Of a stretch of 64,000 bases of DNA, positions 42,501 to 55,900 are shown piece by piece. This DNA is from Rostratula benghalensis (Eukaryota; Chordata; Aves; Charadriiformes; Rostratulidae). The stretch is from assembly GCA_013399305.1 (NCBI GenBank), contig VXAI01000192.1, positions 525,183 through 589,182 on the forward strand, read 5' to 3'. Position 1 is the first letter of the stretch; each line of letters begins with the position of its first letter. A model generated the notes under the pieces. It made no database searches. It was given only the letters and a program-made list of their open reading frames with translations, and had not been told where the DNA came from. The position numbers were made by a program, and so were the translations under genes.

Positions 42501-45500
42501 CTTATCAGAATGACCTTGTTGCTGTTTTGCAGGAGTTTCGCATGATCTTACATTGGGGAGGTAGGAGAGAACCCTCCTCAGCTCATGAGAGACAGCAGTT
42601 TGGAAAATTACACGTGGAATATTGACGTGGTGTTAAGAACAAAGCTATAACATTAATTTCCACTGTAAATTAAGCATGATCTATGTTACTGCTAACAGTA
42701 ATTAGCAGATTTTTTTTTATCTTCATGCTTTTAAAAGAGTTTGGTCAATGAAATAGACTATGCAGCTCTAGATTTATTCGTATGAAGAGGTATATTATGT
42801 TTTACAGTTGCAATTGTTTAATGGTTTCTGGTTGAAAACGTGTTATAGATGCAGAACAGGGGGTGAATATGACTCACTACCATATAACAGGAAAGGCATG
42901 TCTGGGGTGGGGGGAAATAAGCACATAAGCTGATACTACCAGCTTTTTCTGAGAGACCTGATGATGGTAGAGATATTCAGGAGTTGTGAGAGGACGATGC
43001 AGCAGAGACATGTGGCATAAACAATGTTGTCTGTAATTGAGCAGGAAGAGGAAGAGGGAGCAAGGTGGAATTGTTTAAGATGTTGCTGGCATGGGAGCAG
43101 TCCATGCAGGGTAGGGGAAGAGAAAGAATCGCAGCCAGTAACTTGTAGAGTACTATTTTTTTAAAGCTTTGGCTAACTGCACAAGATTTGGTATGTCTAG
43201 GATACCAGCTAGGAGTGAGACTGGTTGTTGGTCTTTCTTTAGTCCAAATCTTGGTACAAGAGGCATGTGTGCCATGTGTACTGACCAAAGCCAGCACACT
43301 TTGTCTCTGGAGCCTTAAACATACCCCATTCTATTGGGGATGTATTTAGAAATAAATACAGGCACTTAGTTTCCACATAATGTTGCTTCTATTTTTGTTT
43401 TTAATGCCTCACAGGACCTGCTGGCTGGGGGACAGCAAACCAGCTGGATTATTCCTATGATGATTTTGTTGATGCAGCACAAGAAGAAGATCTATCCAAG
43501 CATCTCTCTGCTTCAGTAAAGGCAGCACCTGCTCGAGTCAAAAGGCATAAGTTGAATGTTCCAATGACCGATCACAAAATCAAGTTAATATTTAATATCA
43601 CAGGTGAGAGAAGTTAAAATATCATCATTCTCTTATTCCTTAATTTTAAAAAATGTGGTTCTAATGCAGTCAGTAAAAGTAGCCTTCAGTTCACAAAGCC
43701 TGCTGGAGATGCAGAAGACAGTTTTCTGGAGTCATTCACAGCCCCATTTCATCATGGACTTCTCTTTGAGGGCAAGTTCAGTCTTATGTTCATGGATAGC
43801 GTTGTGTACATGACCTCCTATCCGCTTTCCATTGGCAAGCTTGAGTGTTGCACTCTCGATACACTCCAGAGTACACTGGAAGTGCTGACTGCAAAATCTG
43901 GGTGATTTTTGTGTTTTCTCTTTGTATCCCAGCTAGCGTGCCACTGCCTGATGAAAGGAATGATACATTGGAACTGGAAAACCAGCGGCGGCTCCTTAAA
44001 ACTCTGGAGACGATCACAAACAGGTTGAATAGGACTCTCAATAAGGAACCCATGTATTCTTTTCAGTTTGCATCTGAAGTCATTGTAGCTGACAGCAACT
44101 CGCTGGAGACCGAGAAGGCCTTTCTTTTCTGCAGGCCTGGTTCTGTGCTGAGAGGAAGAATGTGTGGTAAGCTGCTTGCATTGCTCCTTATATGTACTTA
44201 GAATCCTTTTGAAAAGCAAGGTTTTACAGGATGTTTGCAGAGAGTTGTGGTTTGACACAGTCCAGTGCTTGTGGTCTCCCAGAACAATAAACTGCAAAAA
44301 TGCTTTGCGCAGTTTGACTTCCAGAGGATGTTTATGTTCCTAACCAGGGGCTGTAGAAAAAGGATGCTTTTGTACCCAGGATTCCACTCCCTTGGGGAAG
44401 TCAGGCATATCCACACTTAGTGATACACAAGAAAACAGTGCTTGGTGTGCAGTCTTTTAATGCAATTAGTCTTGTGGGTGATGTGTAGCTAAGATAGGGA
44501 ATTTAATTCCATTTTCCGTGCATAGTGAGATCTTGGTGGTGTTCCAGAGAGATACTTCATTTGCTGAAGAACAGAGTCACGTTTCACATAACAGGGTTTG
44601 ACTAAATGGGAACTCTGGAGGCAAGACAAGCGTGTAAGATTGTGCATTCTGAGGAGACCCTTTCATTTCCAACGTTACAGTCAACTGCCCATTGGGTACC
44701 TACTATTCCCTGGAGCACCGTACCTGTGAGAGCTGCTGGACTGGATCCTACCAAGATGAGGAAGGGCAGCTGGAATGCAAAAGTTGTCCATCTGGTAGCT
44801 ATACTGAGTATCTCCACTCTAGGAGCATCTCTGAATGCAAAGGTAAGAACTTTGTCTTCTTCTGAAGGCTTGGTGGCATCCTTTAGGCCCATCAGACCTC
44901 ATATTGGAATTAAGTTAGCCTGGGAAATGCGCAGTCCTAACTGCCCTTTCATACATATGTAGAGAGAAAAATCCAGGTCTTCACCACTGCTGTGGCAAGC
45001 AAGATACCTGGGCAGGTGTTTGAAGAAGAGCTGATGTTTGAAGCTTTTTTTTCATTTCTGTCTTCATTCTGTGAGATTGAACCCATTTTGCAGGGACTAA
45101 TATATTTAAACCACTATGATTCTTTCCATCTTCCCATGACCAAAGAGAAAATCTCTGCATCCTATAATACAGTGCTCTGGCATTGAGCACCTCAGCACTG
45201 CTCTCTCTTTGTGACTTGTTCTGAAAAATAAGTTGCTAGTTTTACTTCTGCTTTATTGTCTTATCATTAATTTTATTGATTAAAAATGAGTAACTGAGTT
45301 GCAATAAATCGTCTGTGAAGCTGATAGGAAGATAGTTAACTGATTAATAATTCACAAAGGCATTAGCAGTAACTTGCCGTAATTCCTCCTTTCTTTTTTT
45401 TTTTTTCTTGGCTCTTTGCACCCATTAAGTCTTTCAGAGTAGAGCAAACTGTAGAAATAAAGGTCCCTGTGACATGTATTGTGATGGCAGCGTTATTTTC

Positions 45501-46892
45501 AGAGGTTAGGAGCTGTGTTTCCTGTTGGACATTGATTATTCATTATAAATTCTTCTACATTATAGCTCAGTGCCAGCAGGGAACGTATTCACCTAATGGT
45601 CTTGAGACCTGTGAAACATGTCCATTTGGCACATACCAGCCAGCATTTGGATCCAGGAGTTGCATCTCTTGCCCAGAAAATACATCAACAGTTAAAAGAG
45701 GCGCAGTGGATGTCTCAGCTTGTGGAGGTTTGTAACAGAAGGGGCTATGAAATTTTTTGAATTATATTCTAGAAATTTCTAAATGTAGTTTAAACATCAA
45801 CTAATGTAATCCAAGTTCATTTGCCTAAGATTGAATTCTGCTTCTGATTAAGTGTGGACCAAGCAGCATTTCCCAGCAAAACTCTATCATTTCTGATAGC
45901 AATTATTTCAAATGCCCTTCTTCTCATTTCCAAGATGGAATCTCATCCAAAGACGAATCAAATAAGTTACATACAGGATACAGAAAAATAAAACTTTTTT
46001 CCTTACAGAAGAGAAAGGGTTTGTTGGGATGTTTGTCACAATTATCTCTGGAACAGCTTCCACAAATTCTGTACAAAAATACTGAATTTTTACACAATTT
46101 CTTTTGTAACTTTTTTCAAGAAATTGTCCTCCACTGTCTTTGGGAAGCTGTTCCAGAAAGAAAAATTCCCTTTCCCAGAAAGGGAAATAGTCTTGAAGGA
46201 ATAAATAAGTATGAGAGATAAAAGGGAAAGGAAGTTGCATATTGAAAGCTGTCCCCAGAGCAGCATAAAGAATAGATAGAAATACTTTCCAGAGATTTCC
46301 ATAGTTCTTTGAGACCCACGTGTCTCCTAACAGCACAATTTAAATAAGCGTTTCCTAGAGTTGTGGATTCGTGGTAGGTTTCCTTCAAGTCTGAGGAGGA
46401 ACTAGGGGGGGAGAAGAGAAGATGGCCAGTAAGAGGTAAGGGGCAGGTAGAGTGGAGGTGCAAGTGATCACTCAAAAAATTTTCTTTTTTTCTTGCAGTA
46501 CCATGTCTTGCAGGCGAGTTCTCTCGTACAGGTTTGGCGCCCTGCTACCCTTGTCCCAGAGACTACTACCAACCAGACCCGGGAAAGTCCTACTGCTTGT
46601 CTTGTCCCTTTTATGGAACAACAACTGTCATTGGTGCCAGATCCATCACAGATTGTTCAAGTACGCCCAATTGTCTCTGCTGGAGAAAGTGAATAATGGG
46701 AACGTCAGAAGGGTGGCCAGGCAGTAGTCTTAGCAGAAACCATCTCTTGCACTCTCCTAACAAACGTAGATCTCACATTTCAACCAGTGAAGTTTGCAGC
46801 TGGTTTTGCCTACTGGTTGTTGCCTCTGTGTTATGTAGGAGTGGCTCTGACATACCAAAGCTCAGTAAGACAGTATTCACGTACAGAGTGTG

Positions 46893-46923
<31 letters not shown>

Positions 46924-49900
46924 TATATGTTTACTATATATACACTATGGACAGTGATGCATAACACACAAATACATATATACAAATATCTGTGTTCATG
47001 TATTGGTGTGTGCATAAATATACATAAAATATATTTTATAGGTACACACACAGGTATTTGTTTTAGCAACATGTGCTTACAAATACATATATGTGTAAAT
47101 ATATATGAAATACCATGTGGTTACTGTAAAGTTTGCTTTTTATTACCACAAATTCACTTTTTTCAGCATATCTTGAGGTGCATTACTAATGTGTAATTAT
47201 TACGCCCTCATGGAATAGGGAGGGACCTTGCTATACAGTATTATTAATAGCACTTTCATATCTTTCCTCCTTAGGTTTTGGCTCTACTTTTTCAGCAGCT
47301 GAGGAGAGTGTAATGATGGTACCAGCCTCTCCAGAAAATATCAGCAAGCAGTACAAAGTCAGCAGTCAGGCAAGGACAAGATATATTTTACAATGTTCTC
47401 TGAAATGAAAGAAAGGGTGCCTTATGCAGCAGTAAATGACTAAGAACTTTTTAAACACAATTGTTATGCTGACTGTATTTCCTGAAAAGTTGAAAGCAAT
47501 GGTCTTGACGGGAACACTCATACTCTCTTTTTAAGTCATAGAAGCACTTTTGCTGAATGAAGCAGGCTGCATCAGCTATTGGCAATCTTAAATTCTGGAC
47601 TTGAAGCCTTCACCTGATGCGTGGCATGAAATACATATCACATTTATAAAAGAAGTGTAAATTCCATGGTGGGGATTCAGCCAATCTATAAAACGTACAT
47701 TGACCACATACAGTCTATCTCATGTCTTCTATATGCTGGATTCTGGAAAATCCTACCAGGCATCTAAGTCCCAGTTGTAAAAATCTTTGTTTTACTAACT
47801 GCAACGTAGATAAACTTGAGAGGAGACAAGCCAAGCTCCCTTCTGCTGTGAGTACACCCTATGAAACACAGGCAACTCCTCATACAATAGAAACTGCTCC
47901 AGTGACAGTGTTTGCTGGAGATGACACCCCTCCCCTGCCATCAACCACCATGTCTGTAATTCTGACAAGGTGGCTTTGTCTTATTCTAAAGTTGGTAAAG
48001 TTGGTATTGTGTAAACAGGAACAAAAATGCCTGGTGGTAAATTTGACCTGAACCACTGTATAACATATGGGCAGGCAACAAACTGATTTCCTGTGGTTTT
48101 AGTTGACCATTTATTCAAGGGCTGAATTCAGGTCAGCCACATTAAAAAAAAAAATAACGCTGTACAGTGACGTTCCTTGCCAGTTCACCTGATGACCAGA
48201 AGTGTTTAGCCTGTATAAAAGGATTGAAATTAGAGAGCTGTCATGTAAAAGACAGGATAATATAAAATGTCCCCCGTTCATCATAGCTAAGAAAGTTCTA
48301 AGCGAACAACTGCAATGATCACATCTTGCTAAGTGAAAGGTCAGTTAAGAAAAAATAAATGTTACAGATTCCTAGTATTTTTCTCTAAAAAAAAGAATGG
48401 TTGGTGTGCTGAGGAGACACATAGGAAGAGCTAGAAATTAATACCAGTGACTTTATTTTCCCAGTTTTCCAAAATTACTATAGGGTGTGCAGTTTAAAAT
48501 TACAATATTTTGTTCCACCTGTATTTCCACCTTCACTGTATTTGTATGATTCTTGCCTCTGGCAGGTCTTTCATGAGTGTTTCCTGGAACCATGCCGCAA
48601 CAATGGGACATGCAAACAGTTGGGAAGTGGATATATTTGCATATGCCCACTTGGATATACAGGTAAAAAAATGAGAGGCAGGTGGATCTAACGTGTCTAC
48701 ATACCTTAACATGAGCAAGCATAAGGGAGCAAAATATTTCTGTGCAAGACTATAGCCTAACTCATTGCAACATTCCTCACAGATTTTTACCATACGTAAG
48801 TATTAAGAAATGAAGCAGTTCCTCAAAAGAAATGTTGTCGCTGAATTATATTGTGTTTGTCAAAAAACGAATTTGGATGGAGTTTCTTTTAGTTAAGTAA
48901 GTAGATTAGAAAATCCTATCGCTTGACAATATTCATGATTAGCGAAAGCTGTAAATTTGGATTTTCAATTCCACCAGATCTGCCTGTATTACTTTCCTCT
49001 GTTAGTTTGCCACCTGCTTGTCATGGATGGAAATATTTGACACGGCTATGATTCAGGAGCAATTCAAAATTTAGTAATGATTTGAGGCATATCAAGAGTT
49101 TGAATTTTTGCAGCACTTAATCATTAACCGATTTAAGGATTTACAAGAATATTTAACTAAATAATTGAACAGCAACTTAACTACAGATTCAAATAATGAC
49201 AAGATTCTCACTAACTTACAGTGAGGTATCCCAAATCACATATACATATGTGCACAAACATAGAAACACACAACACTCAAGGTGTGTCAAACACACTCAC
49301 ACACACACACACAAAATCTTTTAACTGCTAGGGCCAAAGATCCCTTCATAGTGGGCAACTCCACTGAGCCAACAGGTGCCCCTTTTGACTCCTTACATAT
49401 GCAGAGACAAATGGACAGACAGAAAGTATTTGGATCCAGTAAAGTATAAGAACACCCACATTCATACAACGTCATGTGTATATTAGAGACAGATGGATAG
49501 AGAAGTAGGTGAAAGACAGGCAAGCCTATAGTTAAAATTTCCCTCTTCCAGAGTTTGGAGTAAATACAGTGCATGGACATTCCTCAGTCAATGATAACAG
49601 AGACTTGGGAGAGTCAACTCACCCTGGCCTTTTCATCCTTGAAGTATCTGCCAGAGTGGCATCCCAGTTCAGGGGAGATGCTTGTCACAGCCCACTGCAG
49701 TCCAGAAGAGCTCAAAGGGTCTTGCTAGAACCACTACTTATAGAGTCCAAGATAATTGACTTTCATCAGGTACTTTTCCACTTCAGCCCAACTCAGACAA
49801 TGGAATATTCTGGTACTTTCCACCCGTTGTGCAAGCCCAGAAATTGGTAGATCTTGCAGTTCTGGTATCAATCCCATCTCTGGGCCACAATCCATAAATT

Positions 49901-52900
49901 GTCAGGAGGGATCAGTTACTGCTATTGATAGGAGGTACAGGAGTCAGGTGAGCTGAGGGGTTGCCATAATGTTTTGGCCCATCACCCTTCACTTTCTTTC
50001 TTTTATGTTGGACCATTGTGTGTCCCATTAGTTGTTAATGTGTTGGCTTAATAGTTCTAGTCCATTGTATTGTTAAATGTCCTGGGTTGAGGGGCAAATC
50101 ACACAAACCCCAATCACACCACCCCTTTAGTGGCCTAAAGGAGGTGTGAGAAGAGTTGCACCACCTTATTGCTTCAAAGCAAACAGATTACTTACTGTTC
50201 AGCTATTACCTATTATCAAGAAGTTGTTGTTCCAGATCTGGCTGCTCTACCCAGTGTGCAAGCCAGTAACACACAGAGCAGAGTTATTTCCCAGTTCATT
50301 AATGCACAGAAATGGGGTGGTCATCCCAAGAGAGCATACCTTCATTTCAAAAATTCCCTTTAATATACACTTATTATTGTATATTCTAGCAGTTAATACC
50401 TATTCATTGTTATTCTCTTTATTGATCGATCGATATTTCTTTGCTTCCTATGTAAATTAGCACACAGACTCTGTTTTCTTCTTCTGTTTTTCTCTTTTGA
50501 GTATGTGGTATCATTTGGGTTGGTGGTCAATGAGTTGGTGGTCGCAGTCTCCCCCTGAAGAAATTAGCTGTTTGCTATTTCTACTTCACTCCTGACAGTT
50601 CTGGGTGGTTTTCATAGTTTGCTGACCAAGCCTACAGTTATCACTCTCTTGACAGGAGTATCCTGCATATCAACAAAGCTAAATTTTCTAGTAATTAGTT
50701 CTTACATAAACTATGTTTAGTTACTATATCTCTATAAATGATGTAGGGGCCATATAGAGGAGGACTTTTAACAGCAGCAGCAGGTTCCTGTGTTTGCTTT
50801 GATTATGGGTTCAATTAATTTCAATTAATTAATTTCAATTAATACATTTCAGTTAATACTTATTTTACTACAACACAGTGATCTCTGTTACTTGCTGTAG
50901 ATATTAAACGCAGCACCAATCAGTCTGTTGTCTGTTGTGGACCATACCTTTTTAATAGCATTTTATCTCAGGTCTGGTGTTAAAACACAACCTAAAGAAA
51001 GGATGATAGACCTGAATGTCTGGTAATGTACGCAAGTAATCAATCATGGTTTCCTACATTGAGTATTCATGACTCCTATGTTTCTGAACAATTTCAAATT
51101 TTTCTCCATGTCCATTATTTTGCATTCTAGGCTTGAAATGTGAAACTGAAGTTGATGAGTGTAAGTCGTCTCCTTGTCAAAACAAAGGGATGTGTAAAGA
51201 TGGCATTGGGACCTTTGTTTGCCATTGTCAACCAGGCTATTCAGGTAATTTCTTTCACTTCATAGCTGTCCTTCAGACAGGCATTGGTTCTGTGCTAAGT
51301 AGATAATTCAAAACACAAGGGCTATGTAATTCCACATGTGTGGAATTATAACTGGGAAGGAGCCTGATAAAAAAGTAAGGTTCTACTGTACATTAATAGG
51401 TTTTGAAATAAAAGGATGAGCATTCAAAAACAGTCTGTGTGCATATGTGTGCATGTATGCTTCTGTTTTGTGACACTTCTGGACTGAAAAAAAAATAATA
51501 AAAGCTATAAAGTTTAGGGAATTAATAAATACTTACAGAGAAAATTTTTGTGAGACTAAATATCGTCTGGACTGTACAAATCATTTATGCAGTTGCTTTA
51601 CTCCAACCCTATGCGTAAGAGAGTAGGCTATTCAATTCTTCCTTCTCAGTCTTTTTCATGTTGAATGTATTGAAATCTGTGGGGAAACTGACATGCTTGA
51701 GTAGTTTGCCAAGCCAGCACCTAATTTCTAAATATTAAAAATAATCTACTGAGGAAGGAATTTTGTATGACTGAAAAAAAAGGCCTGATGTTTTCCTCCA
51801 GAAGTGGTGTGCCTCATTTTTCGTATTTATGGCTATACATTTATCAACAGCAACACTTGCTGGCAATTTTTTAAACTTCATTAAAGACAAACCATGGACT
51901 TCACATCTTTCACATCCTGGCCTCTAAATAATGTACATGATCTCTATAGATGTTTGCAGTAGTGCAGTCAAACATGGAATTTTATCACCTGATCTCAGTA
52001 GCCTTTTGTTACGCAAGCAGTGTGGTGCTGTTGTCTTCCCCTTTCAGTCACTGCAGCATGCAGACCTTGACTATGTCTTGATGATGCTTTGTAACCCTTG
52101 CTGTTTGAAGGTCTCTTGTGTGAGGAAGACATAAATGAGTGTCACTCCAGTCCGTGTTTGAACGGAGCCCATTGTGTTGATGGCAAGAACGGGTACCGTT
52201 GCACTTGTGCAAAAGGGTTCACAGGTACACCTTTTTCTGTTCAAATCAGACTTCTCACTTCCTGACCAAAAAAGGAAGTCTTCCTACCCTGTCCACTATA
52301 TTTCAATCTCATTTCTATGTATTACATATATTATATGTTGTCATAGATATACTAGATTCTCTAGGTCCATGTAATCTCTCAGAGTTGCTGTAGTGTAAGT
52401 GTGGCTTCAGGAGGATTTATTAAGTGATCGGTGTTCCATTCCTGGTTTTGCTACGAACTTACTGTGTGATGTTGAGGAAGGAATAAGGGCATTTACCTGG
52501 GTGCTAATTGGTATTTTTAATTTTATTTATAAAAGAAAAGTATTATAACTGTAGCCAAGATGATATATATTGAAACTACTTCCCATCCCCATACTCAGAT
52601 CTCTACTGCTTTCACAGATTCTGTAAAAAGTGGGCATCTCTGTTGATACAGTGATAGGATCAATGGTATGATATAATCATTTTGCCAAAGAGCTTCAGTA
52701 TAAAATCACTTGCAGTTTCTTCGGTGCTTGTAGCATAGAGCCTCTTTCACAGCAGAAATCCCAGTCATGTTTATCTTTAGAGTTAAGGTTCCAGATAAAT
52801 ATCTTTTTAAGTGTCTTTTCATTAGTTGTTCAAAATAGTATCTCGTGTGATTGCCCGATTTAGCCCACCTTACTCATGTAGTGGGCAATATGCACATAAT

Positions 52901-55900
52901 TTCCCTACAGTTTCTGAGTGTTAATTTCTGCAACTGCAAAGATGGTCCCTGAATTCTTCTATGACCACTTAGCCTCAATTAATGGAGGAAATCCCAAATG
53001 GAGTAAATTCTATGCAGCTACCCCAGTGTTTGCCATTTCCTGGCAGATTTGCAACAGTCCTTAAAAAACAGAGATGGGTTAGTAATTTTCTTTCTTAGGT
53101 TAATTCAAAGTGAAGCTGTGACTTTGTTCTTTTCTTCTCAGGTGCTCACTGTGAAACGGAGGTCAATGAATGCCTCTCAAACCCGTGTCTTAATAGGGCT
53201 TTTTGTGAAGATCGAGTCGGCGGTTTCTCCTGCAAGTGCCTCCCAGGTTTTACTGGTGTCTTGTGTGAAAGAAACATCGATGAGTGTCTCAGCAGACCTT
53301 GTAGGAATGGAGCTACATGCAGAGATGGTATCAACAGCTTCAGGTGAAAAAGAGATATTTGATGTAATACAATGTGGAAAGTCAGATACATAGTGCTTCA
53401 GCCATCTTAGATTTCAGCAAGGTATTTGACAGCCTGATGGAATATAAATTGTCCCGTATGCACAGTAAAGGAGATTTGAAAAGACAAGAAAATAAATCCT
53501 AGTGTCCTCATTCTAAAAAAATTCCAAAGTAGACAACAAAGAAAATATGCAGAGTTTGACATGTAAGCGAGGTAGGACTGCATGGTTTTAATACTGATCT
53601 TAACAAAAGAAATCCACTTTCCCAAGCTTCAAGAGCTTATCTTGCTTTCCATTAGAAGAATGACCAGTTAAGTACATGATAATACTACATTTCTATAGCC
53701 TGGAAGACACAAATAGCAGCACATATTAAGAACATAGAGATTAAGATACAGACACTGATAGAATCTTCCAAATATATATTTTTATACCTTAGGGTATGTG
53801 AACTCAGATCAGAAGTTAAAAATAAATAGCAGTGTCATATCCGAGATCACTGTAGAGAGATGGACCAGCTGTTACTGTCCACATTTAGTAACTCTTTACC
53901 TCCTCAAAGCCCTGGAAATTTTGGTGCCTTTCAAATGCCTCAGATTTTCAAGTACCAGAGGTTTTGGTGCCTTTCTACTTCCTTGTTTTTTCCTCTGTGT
54001 AAGCATGCCTGCCTGAAAAGTCGAGTCCCTCTCATCTATAATTCTGTGGACACTAGAAGGCATGCTTCACTCACAGGAATGCAGTGATTACTTCTCCCAA
54101 TTCCATATGAAGAGATGCTGGCACTATGTTTAATGCAGGCACTGGTATTGTCACTATCAATAAGAAATATTATGCAGCTAATAGAATTCAAGGATACTTA
54201 GAGTAACAACCAAACTAAATCTCCATTAATCCTGCAGTACCTCTTCTGTAGATTTTTTTGGTTTGTTTTGGGTGGACCTGGTCTCATGGCCGGAATTCTT
54301 TGTCATGGCAGCGGCCACCTTTGAAGTGTGCTTCTCTTTTCCCCTGCAGGTGTCTGTGTGTGACAGGGTATACAGGACGAAACTGTGAAGTGAACATCAA
54401 TGAGTGTGATTCCAGTCCCTGCTTAAACCAAGCCACCTGTGTGGATGCCTTGAACTCGTACGTTTGTAAATGTCCCCCTGGCTTTACAGGCAGCAGGTGT
54501 GAAACAGGTACACAGGACCAAGTGTCAGAAAAAGGTGGCTTGACTAAGCTTCTGGGCAGGATGTGCACTGGGTGGGCTGATTTCACACAGCTTCCCCAGA
54601 AAGCAGCTAGGGTGTGGGTCTCTGAGAGGCTGAGTGGAGCCTGTGTGACTGCAGTGTTGATAACTGTCATTGCAGACAAGTAACAGCGTGTGTGCTATGT
54701 CATATTTATATTCATTTCTCTTTGCTAAGGCACAGTTCTATCTTTTTAATACCTAGTCAGTCTGTTGAGTTTAATTTGTATTTGCTTAGTGAGTTAGCTC
54801 TTTCTCCTTGTATTTCATGTAGGACTTTGCATCACAGAGGTAGAGATTAGTCTCAGCTTTAGGAAGTCCTAAATTCCCAGTTCCCTATGGGCAAAAGGGC
54901 ATTGAGTTCTACACATTCAGGCAAAATGGGTCGCACATCATGCAACCTCTTGGATGATACTGGAGTTGGGCCACACAGCCATAGACCTCAAATCCATTTG
55001 TCTTTTAGCCACTCCATGAAAATTATGAAGTGTTATACAAATAACTGGTGAATCTTTAAACAGAAACTAAAGAACCTGTGTTAGTTTGCAAAACTAACAG
55101 TAAAGACAGTAGAGGGCATACAGGTCATTTAGACCTGCCATCCTCTGTTGGAATTTAATAACACCCAGCTTTCAGTAGAGTTCTACTACCAAGTGGATGC
55201 ATGTAGTACGCTTGCAAGGCATGTCAGCCTGCACTGAAGAGCAGCGCACATGAGTGAAGTGTATTTCAGTAAGTCCAGAACAGGAAAAAAAACCTTGCCT
55301 CGTGTGAATAAAATGGAACCAGCTGATCACACCTCTTTGGGTTGCTGGATGGCAGATGAATATGTCATTTCATTGTCAGAGGACTGACAAGCAAGGTTCT
55401 TGTTCATTGTTAGATAACTAGTTTATTTTCCAGTCTTTTTTTTTTTTTTTTTTTTTTTCAAATCCTGTATGTTTTCTAGCCTTGGAAAGCTCTATATGTT
55501 GGCTGATGTTAGACTGCTACACATTATTTCTTTCTAAATCTGATCAATTTTAAGGGAATATTTTTTGTAGATGGGTTCTGTTCCATATTATTGCATTCGA
55601 TTAGATTGTACTTGCTTATTTTTCTGGGTTTTCAGGATTGTAGCTCTGAAAATCCTTTGTCTTTGCTGCAGAACAGTCCTCTGGTTTCAATCTTGATTTT
55701 GAAGTCTCTGGTATCTATGGATATGTCATGCTTGATGGTATCTTCCCATCTCTTGGTGACATTACCTGTACATTCTGGATGAAATCCACTGACACCACGA
55801 ACTATGGGACTCCCATTTCTTATGCAGTGGAGAATGGAAGTGATAATGCATTCCTTCTGACTGATTACAATGGGTAAATCACAATTCTACTTTTCTGTAG

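Larger units (their letters stand above)
48663..51130 (+). other. SVEP1: Intron 18 (2.5 kb), repeat-rich
   Basis: GT-AG intron. It contains a (CA)n run at 49297-49313, a possible degenerate retroelement segment beginning near tgtcctgggttgagggg (50078), and an iterated ttcaattaat motif at 50810-50859. No exon recognised. Confidence 0.75.

Noticed and set aside
43818..44297. 159-codon open frame on the minus strand over exon 13
   Set aside because: It is the antisense shadow of a well-supported SVEP1 exon.
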